Shown here: positions 44,511 to 57,231 of the stretch, one piece after another
Numbering within the stretch: position 1 is the stretch's first letter
Layout: each line of letters opens with the position of its first letter
DNA from: Prostheceraeus crozeri
Taxonomy: Eukaryota; Platyhelminthes; Polycladida; Euryleptidae
Direction: 5' to 3'
Assembly: GCA_907163375.1 (NCBI GenBank)
Contig: CAJQUW010003387.1
Location: forward strand, 248,001 to 312,000
DNA length: 64,000 nt
Notes under the pieces: model-generated
What the model was told of the DNA's origin: nothing
The model's input: only the letters and a program-made list of their open reading frames with translations
The model's database searches: none
Made by a program: the position numbers and the translations under genes

Positions 44511-46214
44511 GATGACCAGCGAAAGCGTTCGGATTCTAGCTGGACTGTCCCACAGAGAACTTTGTTTGTCCAGAGCTCAGTGATGAAATTCATCATCATG
44601 TGATAAAATGATGTGATGCAATCCATAACTAAATGCATCTCTATAATAGCCAGTTGTCACGCCGAGAAAAGGCTCAAAATCCAGCATAGGGCACAAATCT
44701 GTCGCATTCCTGTTTTACAGACCTTGTCGTTCGACATTTTCTACTATATTTGTTTGTTACTGACAAATGCAATTAATGTGCAATGATAAGAAATATGAAG
44801 TCTAGAATCTTTCGATATTTTAATTATGAAATGAGACAAATAAGGATTATATATCGCGGTTTGAGTGCGATGAATCAAATTGAAAATATGAACATGCAAG
44901 TAATTCATTTGCAAGATCAAAGCAATTTTCGTAATGTCTATCGCGTAAACTTAATTGAAATATAAAAATAGGCATTCTGCTTTCTTTCTGACAGTGGTAA
45001 TCATTATGACAAAGCAAGCAATGACACATATTTTAGACTTATCCTACCCGTTACTGTATACAACTGTCGCGATGGTGCATCTTTTGTTGCAAGTCCTGTA
45101 CCAATGCTTAAAGTATCTTCGCCTATGTTTTAATGATGACGATCTAATGGAGACCATACACCAAGTCCACAGGATTTGAAAATTATTAGGTGTCTCAGAG
45201 GTGAGCTACAAATCAGAAGACGAAAGGTTCAAATCTAACCACAAATGTAAGAGACGAGGTGAGGAAAATCACAGTCAAGATCTGAGCTCCAAGAGACAGG
45301 ACAACATTTGGTAACTTCCATGTTTCGGATAAGTTATGTGTTTGAATCAGAATTTCAAACTGCGTTCATTACACTGACTGCGTTATGCCGTCAATGCCGT
45401 GTGTAATTTGACGCATCAGGTTTCAACAGCTGTTCTGAGCCTTGCAATTCGTCGATAGCAAATTCATTCATTACGTTGAACACTATACTTCAATAATAAT
45501 TACTGAGTAATGACAAAGTCACTTGAATAAGCTCTGGCATCAGTTACGGAGGTCGTTAGTTTGCATCTGTGCAATTCTTCTGGCGATCAAAATGAATTCT
45601 CAACCTCTAAAATTTGAGTCATGTCTTCCTTTTGAGGATACTAATTATAACCAAACTTTTTTGCGCCACTTTCTCTTTTCCAGGCTTCATTAAAATCTTC
45701 TGTTTAAGTGAACAGTTCTCTAGCATCCTACAAACTTCGTGTTTGTATTTTTCATTATTAACTTTTATCTCTTCTGATACGGTTTTTTATACTTAGAAGA
45801 CACGTACAGCATCAAACAATCAATTCAAGTCAGTATAGTTTAGAAGATATTGGATTGAAAATTGCAGCTTGAAAGTTGAGATATTGCAGTTTTCAACCTT
45901 CATGACTATAATGCAGAATTGCTGACAAGTCTCTCTAGGTGTATTCATTAGCACAAATCATCACCATTTATCAGACTCAGTAGCCGACGGATGTCGTGCC
46001 TGAAGAAACCAGCATGTTGTGAAAGGGGTCAACAAGTTGGCTTGCTTCAAAACTATATATACTCATTGACAAAATTTTTGAAACATTTACTTCTTTAACT
46101 TCTTTCATTTTTGACTGGTATATATACATGTATGTATGATACCTTGATAATTTAGTCACAATCTCCACCAAGTCGCTAGCACAGAAAAACAACGCATGTA
46201 GCAGATTCAACTTT
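44511..46214. other. No gene; possible tRNA-like pol III promoter at ~45190-45235
   Basis: TGTCTCAGAGG resembles an A box with one mismatch. It is followed after ~25 nt by GGTTCAAATCT, matching the B-box pattern, and then by TAACC, which could close a T-arm. No cloverleaf folds convincingly; it might be the head of a SINE. The rest of the interval shows nothing recognisable. Confidence 0.3.
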
Positions 46215-46690
46215 AATAGCGCGTGTGCCCCCCTCTAGCTCCAATACATTCAGTAATCAGAGATGGCATGGATTCACAAAGTTTCTGAATGAAGGATGTT
46301 TCAAGGAGAAGCCACTGCTCTGTCTTTCAGAGAGAATCTTCAGGGACACTGGTGGAAGTGAATAGCGGTCTCTCACTCACCGCCCAAGCTCGTCCCAGAC
46401 TTGTTCAATGGGTGACAAGTCAGGTGAGCGTGCAGGCCAGTCAAGGGTTTGAATGTTCAATCTCCTCACAGTGGCAATGACAGCCGAGGAGCGATGTGGT
46501 CTTGCGTTGTCGTCTTGGAAGACGAGATCCTCCACCCTGACCACTGGGGCAGCAACAGGAAGCACAATTTCATTGAGATACCTCTCTCCAGTCAACGTGC
46601 CTTTGATGATGACTGCTGTTGTTCGTCCGCCATGCCAAATGCCACCCCACAGCACAACACTTCCACCACCATATCTGTCGTGTTCAATTG
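46215..46690 (-). pseudogene. Tc1-type transposase fragment (C-terminal catalytic part)
   Basis: Minus strand. It begins HDRYGGGSVVLWGGIWHGGR and continues YLNEIVLPV, LVFQDDNARPHRS (second catalytic Asp) and WPARSPDLSPIEQVWDELGR (catalytic Glu, DD34E spacing). A TGA interrupts the frame downstream. Homology then goes on to the family's usual ending GARGGHTRY with a stop at about 46216. The N-terminal DNA-binding domains and first Asp are absent, and upstream sequence has no terminal repeat. A different subfamily from the 51.8 kb element. Confidence 0.85.
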
Positions 46691-49009
46691 ATTGAAGAAA
46701 TACGTTTTCTGCTTATTGATTTTTAAGATTTTCTAAAATAATGCTGATGCGAAATTTACTTATGCATAGTAAAAATCGACTTTGATAATTTGTAATCTGC
46801 TTTCATCAGCAACTTTTTTTCTGCAGTTTAAATGGCTTTGACTTCTTTCGGAGGACGGAAGCTTCCGCACCTCTTAAACTGATTCAAACATCGGGTTAAA
46901 ATAATGCTTTAAATAAGAGACGAAATCTTCCGTCGTCAAATTGTAATCACCAGAGCCGATTAATTTTAACGTTTAATGTCCTGTGCACGGTTTTTTCAAC
47001 AGATTCAACGTTGCAAAACCAATAACTGAAGTGATGACTTCATGAGAACTGCATTAGGTTTGCACATCAGAAACTATTGAGAAACAATTTGACACAGATA
47101 AAGACAACACTTTCTATAGAATGTCCTATTTGTAAACATTGATAAACATTGATCCAAAACCAAAATCGCGCGGCCAAATTTGCCCGCGGTCAATGAAAGC
47201 GCGCAACATGTGTGAAGAGCTCCATAGGCTCTATTATGTTAAGCAAACACCTGCGTGACTTCCGTGCTGCAAAAAGTCGCATGTGTGAAGTACCCCTTGC
47301 TGTACGACAATTGGATATTGAGTTGTATCCTCAGATGAAAAGTGACAACAGACCTGAATACCTGCCACTTCATCCAATATTAAGAATCATCAGCAGGCCT
47401 GGTTCACATCTCTCAACATCGACACAACTCCCTATTTAAAGTTGCAGTCGTGCACGGGTGCGAGATTCGCAAATAGTGAGTTTAAAGTGATATTTAATGA
47501 ATGCCGGTCGCAAATTTCACTAATTTGCTAATTGCAAATCTAAATTTTGCAAAATACACAAAAGTAAGTAAAACTTACTTGAATCAAAATTCATAAATTG
47601 GGCAAAAGACAATGGTAAAATATGGGATGCGTTCCAGACGTAGAAAATTTACAGATCAACTACGCATTCTGTCTAAAATAGATGATTATTTCGAACTCTA
47701 AATTAAAAGGAAAAGTAAGGTTGAGTAGCCGATGTATCTATGTGAAATTTTGTATCCTGAATTATGCTCATGTGGATTTTCACATGTCCAAAAATGGCCA
47801 CTCTGTCATCTTCTTTAATTATTTTAGCAGAGCAAGGTAAGGATAAATATACGTAGAACAACATGGTGTGCATTCCTTCAGCTTGTTCAGCCATTCATGT
47901 AGATGTCATCAGCTAATTTTGGCTATTCCGAACCGTTCTGATGAAAGATTATATGACGAAGGGTACCGGACATCTGCTAAGGAATTGTGGGCTTATGAGA
48001 TGGTTCAAGCATAAGGAAAGCTCAAATATCATTCAAGTGATGCTTAATGTGAATGCGTCTGTTGAGCACATGCATGTAAAAAAGCAAGAAAAGAGCGTGA
48101 TTGTGTAAAAAGCTCAGAGATGGGTTCATCTGTCGCGAGTCTATCTCAGCCATTGTATGCGATGGCAGAGAGAGGTGGAAAGATCCGTCTCCGTTTGGTT
48201 TACGTGATTGGCCAAGAGCACGCAATGCGTAAGGAAAGTTGCATTAGGGAACATACGATCTTTCGGTTTCACATTGAAAAGTGGAAATCTGCCAAGTGAT
48301 TATTACCTATCTTTGACTCAATGTTTCTCCGTGATAAATTCATCAAATGGAAATATTATTCACATCGCTCGACTCCTCACGATCTAAATTTACTGACTGT
48401 GAACGTTCAATGTTGTGTCAATGATTCAGTTCGTTAGAATTCAGGCTTGAATTTGCATTGCGTTCAATGGAAAATGGATCTTGCTACCCCTTGGGGCTAG
48501 TTCTAAGCGTGACCATCAATATTAATAAATGTCATCTCTAGACCAAACAACGCAGACAGACAATGCAATCTATTTCTATGGTAAAAAGTAAGCACACAGT
48601 AGACGATACCTACACGCTCAAAAAGTTGAGTCAGGAGCTTATTAATTTAATTATACAGCATTGTGATCATTTTTCTCATCATGCATGTTAAGTATAACCT
48701 TGATGTGATTCAGGGCAATTTTGAAACCATCTCATTTTATTGTTTAGAAAGCTCTCAATTTACATCAATTGACTGACAATTTTCCAATTATTTTTGCATC
48801 TTGTCAATGGGCTTGTTCTATAAAGCGTCTTTAACTAAATGAGAGCTTAAAGGTGCCTCATTTAAGTGTCATTAAAAGGATGCTATCATTTATTTTGCTT
48901 CATTTAAACGTCATAATCTTTTAATGGAAGGGTGTTCACGAACTCGTCATAAAAAATATCATTCATTAATGGAGCCTAAATGAAAGCAGAATATTTAGAG
49001 GAAGGTGAC
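46691..49009. other. No recognised gene; repeat F copy 2 at ~47315-47525
   Basis: Contains the second copy of repeat F, in direct orientation to 43856-44060, and otherwise unrecognised AT-rich sequence with short open frames. Confidence 0.45.
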
Positions 49010-49795
49010 ATAGAGTACATGTGTTAGGTAGAGTGGTAACTCCGCATTTATTAAATCCTCAATGTGTATACACTTCCGATTTTATTAAATAAACTCGAGG
49101 GGATATAGTTGGTAATTGCTACCAAATGTGAGATATGCAGATTTTTGCAGTTTTGAAGAAATTGCCACGGAATTGAATAATCATGATAGCAATGCAGAAG
49201 GAAAGATGGTATTTTGCAGATTCTCAATGTCATGACAGCCTTGGAGATTTAATGTTTGTTAATTAACAATTGGATAGGTTCCTATTACTTTCATGCTCAA
49301 CCTCAAGAGTAATCCCTTAAGCGTGATCATATCACAGGCAACCTGCCACTGGCAGACCAAACCAACATTTCAATTAACTTGGAAAGATGTGAATGGTTCC
49401 ACATCACTATTCAGATTCAAGAAATGAAACATCAATCATAAAATCATGCCGGTGAAAATTGAATTAAAAACTTGAAATTTCAGACAAGAAAGCATAAATA
49501 ATATTCCGACTTTTTCATGAAGACTTCCATTATAATACGGATCATGAAATTCCCTTGTAAACTAGCTCTATTTCCGCTTAGTTGGGATGCTTGTTAGCAA
49601 ATATTCATTCCTCTTGATATCCGACTTGTTTCATACTACTTACAAAGGGGGCGTCATCTCGGTAGTATATAAATTTGCAAAATTTTGACTTTTTTTAAAA
49701 GTGCTCAAGTATTTATTTTTTGGACCACGGGAACGTAATCTCGGCAAAACCTGAATCTTTTCATACAAAAATTTTCACTGTATAGAGATTGCTTT
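49010..49795 (+). mobile_element. TAGGTAGAGTG-TIR element, copy B (3' end lost)
   Basis: Starts ACATAGAGTACATGTGTTAG, then GTAGAGTGGTAACTCCGCAT, nearly identical to the start of copy C. It follows copy C throughout, including the TATATAA stretch and GGACCACGGGAACG. Homology stops after TTTTCACTGTATA near 49790, before the right terminus. Confidence 0.8.
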
Positions 49796-50394
49796 TGTAT
49801 ACTGATATATTTGCTTTCGTAATCAGCTAACCAAAGATCAAATCTTGGTGTTCCAGACCATTCTTTATTAATTGTTTCGATGTCTGTGAATTGCTGGCTA
49901 CAGAATGAATAAGTTATTTACGTCATTTACGTTTCAAATCCATGGTGGAAAATGATGCCATATTTTACAACGATAACAATACATTTAATGATTTTCTATG
50001 TAATGATGTCAGAATGCGACAAAATGACATCATGAAATCCTGTTACACGCGACGTTCTGAAAAGTCAATGGAAGATTATGCGCATCCCCTGTTTGATGAC
50101 AGTTAGATGGAAGCATTCTAAAAAAGAGTTTCTATGAGCACCAAAATAACTGTCATTTACATGGCTTCATTATACTGTCTTTAACGTTTAATGACGGTTA
50201 AATAAATGACGCGTTATCGGACAACCCCAATAATTGCCCGTTCAACATCCAGGTGACAACCTCATGACTTATATCGGTGATAGAAGACTTGAGCAAGCTA
50301 TCCCGTGCCATCATCAAAAGCAACAACACAAAATAACTTAAGAAATTCATTAACACGAAATTGAATACCGCTTTGTAATAGTCACAGTGAAAAT
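49796..50394. other. No recognised feature
   Basis: Spacer between two non-autonomous elements; no gene or repeat recognised. Confidence 0.4.
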
Positions 50395-50915
50395 CACAGA
50401 ATTTGACAGGTCGTCTCTTCTTCTGTTTGGCTAGAAAGGAAACATTGGAATATGTAACATTAATGAAAGGGCACAATCTGCTGACATAACACCACAGGAA
50501 ATCGAACAATGAGCAACCAGTTCAACATTAAACACGCCAAATTGTGATAAGTTTCAGTGACTGTTATCAACAGGATCACACAGCAAAGAGACACAGTCGA
50601 TGTCAAGTTCTACAGAGAAGTTTGTGAACGTTTTATCGTGCGCCTGCTAACATTTTAAATAATGATCGGAGGGCCCAACATTATCGAGAAAACTTTTGCA
50701 ATGATCTGAATTCTTCGAATCTGATGGAATCGTGACGATCGGAGCTTTTTGAAGGAATTCACAGCAATCATCAAGCGGCGCACGATAATTTTTCCTATCT
50801 TTGTAAGGCATTGCAACTTTCTTTTTGCCCACTTAGTAAGTTCCGGCATGTGCCATCGTGTTGAACAAGTTTGCTTTTCTAGCAAAGTGATGCGCTTAAA
50901 CAATCTACTTCTGTG
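50395..50915 (+). mobile_element. hAT-type MITE 'CACAGAATTAG', copy 5, perfect 8-bp duplication
   Basis: 521 bp, CACAGAATTTGA...TCTACTTCTGTG. GTGAAAAT occurs immediately before (50387-50394) and immediately after (50916-50923). This perfect 8-bp duplication sets the family's superfamily as hAT-like. Interior as in copies 1 and 4; no coding capacity. Confidence 0.92.
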
Positions 50916-51285
50916 GTGAAAATGCTCGCATTTCTTCCTTTGTAATTTATTGGTGCCTACAGACCAAACGATGATCTTTATGAATAAAATGGTCAACATT
51001 CCGTGCCACCGACACTTCTATGGGCCGACTTCTGACTCTTCACCATAGAAATAGATAGCAATAAAATCAATAGAACGGAAATATAACTTCTCACGGTACT
51101 CAATAACGGCAAAAAATTGCATATATTTTCACTTGGAAGCATTTGTCAACCACTGTATGATTGGATTAGAAACAGTCACGTAATTATAAGCTTTATATTG
51201 GTGATTCATGCTTCAACTTAGTTCCCCGACTGTGCCGCGACCTTGAGTCAGTTAGCATTCTTGCCAACTTCAGATAAACAATATA

Positions 51286-52876
51286 CAGATTGTTTCATAA
51301 AAAATGGATCACCCTTAAACATCGCCTTAACTTCAACTTTGTCTAACTTGAAAACTTGAACTTGAAAACTTGTAAACTTGAACGAATTTCTCTGAAATTT
51401 GGAAGATATGTCAGTTGTGCTTACTAATATCATTGTTGGAAATTTCAAGCATGAATATTGAGTTGTTTTCCTGTTATAGATAAAAAGTAGTAGATAATTT
51501 GATCTTCATTTAGCAATGTTACACAAAATCATACCTCACTCTTATAAAATTACATTTGTTTCCTTTGTTATGTAATATGTTGTTCTACAAGCCAAAAGCT
51601 ATCAAGCAAAACAAAAATAAAGAAAATCGGTCAATCAGAGCCAGTATAGCGCCATTATTCATCAACAATAATGTAACTGCTACATGTGATTAACTGGACT
51701 TCATGTTCCATAGCTTCCTGATTTCGTTGCGGTGGTGTTGACAGCACTCCTGATTGCTTTCAGCTAGAAATCTATCTCTTACCGGTTGAAAACAATACAA
51801 AGCACAAATGAACAATAACGAGATCGCATTCACAAAAGGCAAAGTGTCAGCCTTGCTAGAAATAGGGTTTTCTTTGCGAGCTACAAGCAAGCGACTAAAT
51901 GTCCCTTACACAAATGTGCATCGATGGCATAATGATGATTTTCGACTCTGTCGTAAAGAGGGCTCTGGCCGTCCACGCAAAACATCCAAACATAGAGACC
52001 GCCTAATTTTGAGATTTGTTAAAGTTGATCCAAGTCTCTCGTTAACTGAGATGGCTGCACTAGACTCGTCTATTTCTAAGTCCACTATTCGTAGAAGACC
52101 TATTGAGTCGAATTTCAAGAGCTGTAAGAGGCCCTCTCAGATCGAATTAACAGATCAGCATACAAAAAGACGTCTCAGATGGGCAATGAGTCATTGTCAC
52201 TGGCGAAATCAATGGGATCGGGTTGTCTGGTCTGATGAGGCATCAGTCCGTCTGAAGGATAGTGATGGTCGATTGAGATTATGGATAAAATCTGATCAGG
52301 AAATTCCGAGACATTTACATCGTCCCCGGGTACAAGGTGGTGCGACTCTACTGATTTGGGCTGGCATTTGGACCAATGGCCGCTCTGAACTTCACATACA
52401 GCAAGGAACCATGAATTCTGAACGCTATGTGAATGTTTTACGAATGAACATTGGTCAAATGACAGATCAACTTGTTGCTCCATCGACTTGGGTATTTATG
52501 GATGATAATGCTACGTGTCACAGGAGTAGTAGAGTCAACTTATGCAAGTCTCAATTAAGGCTTAGGACATTATCTTGGCCAGCTCGTTCTCCTGATCAGA
52601 ATCCCATAGAAAATGTATGGAGAAAGTTAGATCAGTCAAAATTCAACGATATCATCGAATCAATGCCTAGACGAATTGGTAATGTCATTGACAAAAAGGG
52701 TAGGGCCACAAAATATTAGCTTCTTAAGAACCGTTACTGTATCATAGTTTATCAGATTAAATAAAGACATTTAAATATATTAGGGACATGAAATAACATG
52801 AAAAATGTTTTCTGCATCATACTCATGTTTTATTTAGTCAAATTTTAGGATGATCCACTTTTTATGAAACGGACTG
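51286..52876 (+). mobile_element. Tc1-type transposon, 1,591 bp with TIRs
   Basis: The left end CAGATTGTTTCATAAAAAAT (then GGATCACCC) and the reversed right end CAGTCCGTTTCATAAAAAGT (then GGATCATCC) are matching terminal repeats, each flanked by TA, the usual Tc1/mariner target. It encloses one transposase frame. It sits 67 bp upstream of MITE copy 6. Confidence 0.92.
51808..52719 (+). CDS. Tc1-type DD34E transposase, internally shortened
   Basis: 303 codons with no stop. Residues ~8-45 form the first helix-turn-helix (FTKGKVSALLEIGFSLRATS). A GRPR hook (SGRPRKTS) follows near 55, then the second DNA-binding part. The catalytic triad is present: Asp in VVWSDEAS, Asp in VFMDDNATCHRS, and Glu in SPDQNPIENVW with exactly 34 residues between the last two. 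After WRKL the sequence jumps to DQSKFNDIIESMPRRI and ends DKKGRATKY. Relatives usually have ~30 more residues at that point, so an in-frame deletion is likely. The first ATG is used and lies ~520 bp inside the left terminus. Activity is uncertain because of the deletion. Confidence 0.9.
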   Translation: MNNNEIAFTKGKVSALLEIGFSLRATSKRLNVPYTNVHRWHNDDFRLCRKEGSGRPRKTSKHRDRLILRFVKVDPSLSLTEMAALDSSISKSTIRRRPIESNFKSCKRPSQIELTDQHTKRRLRWAMSHCHWRNQWDRVVWSDEASVRLKDSDGRLRLWIKSDQEIPRHLHRPRVQGGATLLIWAGIWTNGRSELHIQQGTMNSERYVNVLRMNIGQMTDQLVAPSTWVFMDDNATCHRSSRVNLCKSQLRLRTLSWPARSPDQNPIENVWRKLDQSKFNDIIESMPRRIGNVIDKKGRATKY

Positions 52877-52943
52877 TAATTCTGTGCTCTTCACAGAAGT
52901 CGGCGCAAAAAGATGTTAGTAACATGAAGCGATATGTTGATGC

Positions 52944-53345
52944 CACAGAATTAGACATGTCACCTCTTCTGCTGTTTTTCTAGAAAGGAAGCATTGGAGC
53001 ATGTAACGCTAATGAAGCGGCACATTTTGCTGACATAATGCCATAGCTATCGAACCATGTGCAGCCACTACAAAACTAAACACGCCAATTTGTGCGAAAA
53101 GTTGGATCACACAGCAAAGAGACACAGAGAAGTTCGTGAGCGCTTTTTCGTACAATTGCTATCTCTTTTAACAATCATCGCTAGGACCAACATCATTGAG
53201 AAAATTCTTTATTTTACAGCAGTCCAGAAGCGAGGAACAACTATTTTTCCTATCTCAGTAATGCATTCAGACTTTTTTGCTCACTTAGTAGGTTCCTGCA
53301 TTTACCATCTTTTTGAATCATTTTTCATTTCTGGTGCAGATAATT
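52944..53345 (+). mobile_element. hAT-type MITE 'CACAGAATTAG', copy 6 (3' end decayed)
   Basis: Starts CACAGAATTAGACATGTC and follows copies 1, 4 and 5 with many changes (GACACAGAGAAGTTCGTGA, CTTTTTTGCTCACTTAGTAG). The right terminus is not recognisable. It is the most diverged of the + orientation copies. Confidence 0.7.
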
Positions 53346-53521
53346 GACAACAACGTTTTGAACTGACGACGAATTTGAGACTATCAAATATCAGCTGTTT
53401 GAGTCTGTCTCGATGTCACTACCTCCATTAAAAAAGGTTGAGCTCATAGACTTCTTCTATGATCTACACTGGTAAACAAAATGGTCTGTAATAAAGGTTC
53501 CGAAGGGTCCATATCCATAGG

Positions 53522-54350
53522 TCCGGAGCATAGAGTAATGTTAGGTAGAGTGGTAACTCCGCATTTATTAAATCCTCAATGTGTATACACTTTCGATTTT
53601 ATAAATGAACTCGAGGTGAATACATTTGGGTATGTTACTAAATGTGAGATATGCAAATTTTTGCAGTTTTGAAGAAATTGTCACGGCATTGAATAATCAT
53701 GATAGAAATGCAGAAGGAATTATGACATTTTGCAGATCCTCAGTGTCACGACAGCCTTGGAGATTTAATGTTTGTTAATTAGCAATTGGATAGGTTCCTA
53801 TTACTTTCATGCTCAACCTCAAGAGTATTTCCTTAAGCGTGATCATATCACATGCAACCTGCAACTGGCAGAGAAAAATCACATAATCAAAGACAATGAT
53901 TTCAATTAACTTGGAAAGATGTGAATGGGTCCACATCACTATTCAGATTCAAGAAATGAAACATCAATCATAAAATCATGCCGGTGAAAATTGAATTAAA
54001 AACTTGAAATTTCAGACAAGAAAGCAAAATCAGATCGCGACTTTTTCATGAAGACTTCCATTATAATGCTATTCATGAAATTCCCTTGATAATCAGCTTT
54101 ATTTCCGTTTAGTTGGGATGCTCGTCAGCATATATTCATTCTTTTTGATATCCAACTTGTTTCATACTACTTATATGAGGGCTTCATCTCGGTAGTATAT
54201 AAATTTGCAAAATTTTGACTTTTTTAAAAGTGCTCAAGTAATTTTTTGGACCACGGGAACGTAGTCTCCGCAAAAAAATAAATCTTTTCATTTTTTCACT
54301 GTATGCAGATACTTTTTTGAGTCGACACCCTACCTATTCTATGGTCCGGA
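53522..54350 (+). mobile_element. TAGGTAGAGTG-TIR element, copy C (most complete)
   Basis: Both ends are present: left TCCGGAGCATAGAGTAATGT then TAGGTAGAGTGG; right, reverse complemented, TCCGGACCATAGAATAGG then TAGGGTG. This gives imperfect ~30-bp inverted termini. The interior matches copies A and B. It has no open frame with transposase motifs, and no target duplication was found. Confidence 0.82.
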
Positions 54351-55842
54351 GAGTCAAGATATAGGGATCATGAGATCCGCATCTTACAAGGGTCCGCTAT
54401 GCTGAACAGGCCGCTTTGAATGCCCGAAAGGGTCCTTGTCCTATAGGGTCTTTTGGAGATTCAAATTGAGCTACATGCCTTCGGCATTTAGATGAAGTTC
54501 ATTTCCCTACCTTCACCACATTAATCCTGTGGTGTTTAGCCAATCTTTCCTTTTGAGATATGAGTGATATTCAATTGATTGATGGATGAATCAATTTATA
54601 TGAAATTTCTTGCTAAATGCTTGCGAGAAACCTTGTTTTCAATGTTTTTGTTGGTCTTTAACGTTTGCAAGATTTCTTGGTTGGTCATGATCGGAAATGT
54701 CGGCACTTATCTGGCTGTTGTAAAGTCATCTAAACAATAAGATAAAGATTCAGCAAGAGTTTTCTTACCTCTATAATATGGCAGCCATAGGTACAATAAA
54801 TTTCATGAGATCATATGGAAAGTTAAGTGACGTATCAACAATAATTGTACTCTACTGCGTGTTGGGTCGTCTCATAAGAACAAATCTCAAAACAGCGAAC
54901 TTATGTTATTCAATGTTTAGATGAAATAAACACGCCATGTAGGTCTATACCTACATTTCAACTTGCTTTAAAACTCTCAGCATTGCACAATATCAGTTCG
55001 CTTTTTTGAAATTCTCTCTTTTGATTCATAGCCCGTTGATAAAGTAGCATTTGACATTTACCAAAAGCTTAAAAAACAATTTTAACTATATTTCACTTGA
55101 TGGAATCTACGGATATGAATCTAAATGTGCATATTTTATGCATTTTGCTTTATTTGGCTCTGCGTAGAATGAGTTTGTCATATTAAGATGATAGAAAACA
55201 ATGATCAGACTATATATGTCATTCAAAAGAAATTATACTTTCTTATCTCGGAGGATTGATCGTCGACCTTTTCCCTCGCAAAAGCATATGCTGTTTGGGT
55301 CACTATCTTGCTTATATTGCATGTAAAAGAGAAAATATTTCCAACAAAGCTGGAACTACTACTTTCGAAAATTATGATTATCGCAGTGTTTTTTTAAGGT
55401 GTTCCGCGAGGGTCATATTCTTCACCGTGGAATTTTCGACTTGTACCGTGGATTTTGAGCGTTCATCCGCTACATTTAGTGAGCCATAGCTAACACTATC
55501 AATGTCCAGAATTCATTTCAAGATAGCTCATTAACATGGAGGATGGAGAGAAGAGATACGCTATCGTTATCAACACTCGTAAGATGCATGTCAGTCATAT
55601 TCAATGCAGCCTTTTCTTCTTGATTTTCTTTGTACGATCTTTGACTGAATGGTGTAGAAAATATTTGATCGACTCAGATCATTATGAAAATTTATAATCC
55701 AATAATAGTCACTAAGTCTAATAATATCAGTGTTCACACGAGACTGATGCGTGTGACGCGCGATGCTAATGATAACATCGTCATTGCCTTATATACTACA
55801 TTTATGACTTCTGTTTTTGCTCATAAATCCTGAGTGCGTTAG
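54351..55842. other. No recognised feature
   Basis: AT-rich sequence with short open frames only. GGGTCC words near 54400-54450 echo those left of copy C and may belong to its flanks or to an extended terminus. Confidence 0.4.
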
Positions 55843-55850
55843 GCGTACAC

Positions 55851-56919
55851 CAGGCTTGCCGTGGGAATGGGAATTCCCATGAGATGGGAATCTTGCTTCA
55901 TGTCATGGGAATCCCATGGGAATTAAATGAAGATTTTGATCACCAAAATAAGATAAATTTAAATCTTATTTGAAAGTATCAACTCTTTTTTGGTTTGCAA
56001 AGGTTGTGAGAAAGCGAGAATGCAGCCTGTAGTTGCACTCATCTTACTGGATGACTAGGCGAAGCCGCTCATGAATGACGCACAGATTGAAGTGAAAATA
56101 CAACATTTATACATGTACATTGTACAGGTGTGTCTACAGTAAGCAGGCTGTCCTTGTCTGAAAAAAGCATGATTCTATCAGGGTGACGAAACACGGGTCG
56201 GTAACCATCATCATAACAATTTTTTCTTGGCTTTTCTTGGCTTTCTTGTTTCTCGAATATAAATTTGTCTTTTTGCATTTGTGGCTTTATCATCAAAGTT
56301 AGATAAAATTGGAATTACACCGTACCTAAATACATGGGATGCGAGCGAGCGTATTCATAAATCAGTAGTTGTTTTCTGTTGATAAGTCATAGAAATATGC
56401 GTAGGCGAAGTATTGACTTCATTGCTTGTATACAGGCACTGTACTTGTATTGTAAACTTAAATATGATATTGCGATGAGCTAGAAGTTTGCCATGTTCAT
56501 CACAAGTACGGCACCGCATGAAGTGAATCAGAGTGAATATACATGCGAATATGTGTATGTATAGGCCTATTTGTAATCGAAGACTATTTCGATGAAGTCG
56601 TCTTTATTGATTGACTAATGAAACAAAATGATAGATAGTTTTGATAATTAGTAAAAACTTGCAATTTTTGGAAATTACAAAATAATATAGATTGATATGA
56701 CAATACTTTTTCATCCAAAAGATAGGTCAACTAAAAGCGCTTAATCTCATCAGTTCAATTACGAAAATCCGTTAATCGACTTGTAGTCCGAAAGAAGAGA
56801 GCCATAAACCGTATACAGGAAGAGTAATGAGCCATGGGAATTCTGATAGGAAATACTGAAAAATCCCGTGGGAATGGGATAGGAATAGGAATTCAAAATC
56901 AATTCCCGCGGCAAGCCTG
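55851..56919. mobile_element. hAT-like non-autonomous element, 1,069 bp
   Basis: Inverted ends CAGGCTTGCCGTGGGAAT and (reversed) CAGGCTTGCCGCGGGAAT. GCGTACAC occurs directly before (55843-55850) and directly after (56920-56927), a perfect 8-bp duplication. Both ends are dense in GGGAAT/ATTCCC words (55860-55920 and 56830-56910), probably subterminal repeats. No transposase; a small minus-strand frame at 56069-56296 is not recognised. A hAT family distinct from the CACAGAATTAG MITE. Confidence 0.9.
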
Positions 56920-57231
56920 GCGTACACTAATGAAAGTCGATCTTGAGACGATTTGATTGTGACCTGTGAGAATGATCAGATGATCCGTAGCAAAAACCTT
57001 AGAAAACCTGATTATCGTGCTTGCAATTGACTAAGGTGTTCAAGACAGTAATTGTGATTACAAGCTGTTGTTACATACTGTACATTTTTACTATAGACTT
57101 AGCATGTTTATGAGTTCAATAATGATCATGTCTGTTGATATCAGAAGTGATAAATACAGGGTGAATAAAAAACAACCGGGCAGTCAAAACCTTGGAAGCT
57201 TTTCTAATGACATCACTCGCATCACGTTTTT

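Noticed and set aside
55837..55860. 6-bp target duplication CGTACA for the 55.8-kb element
   Set aside because: Shifting the element start to CAGG gives a perfect 8-bp duplication GCGTACAC, the better fit to hAT.
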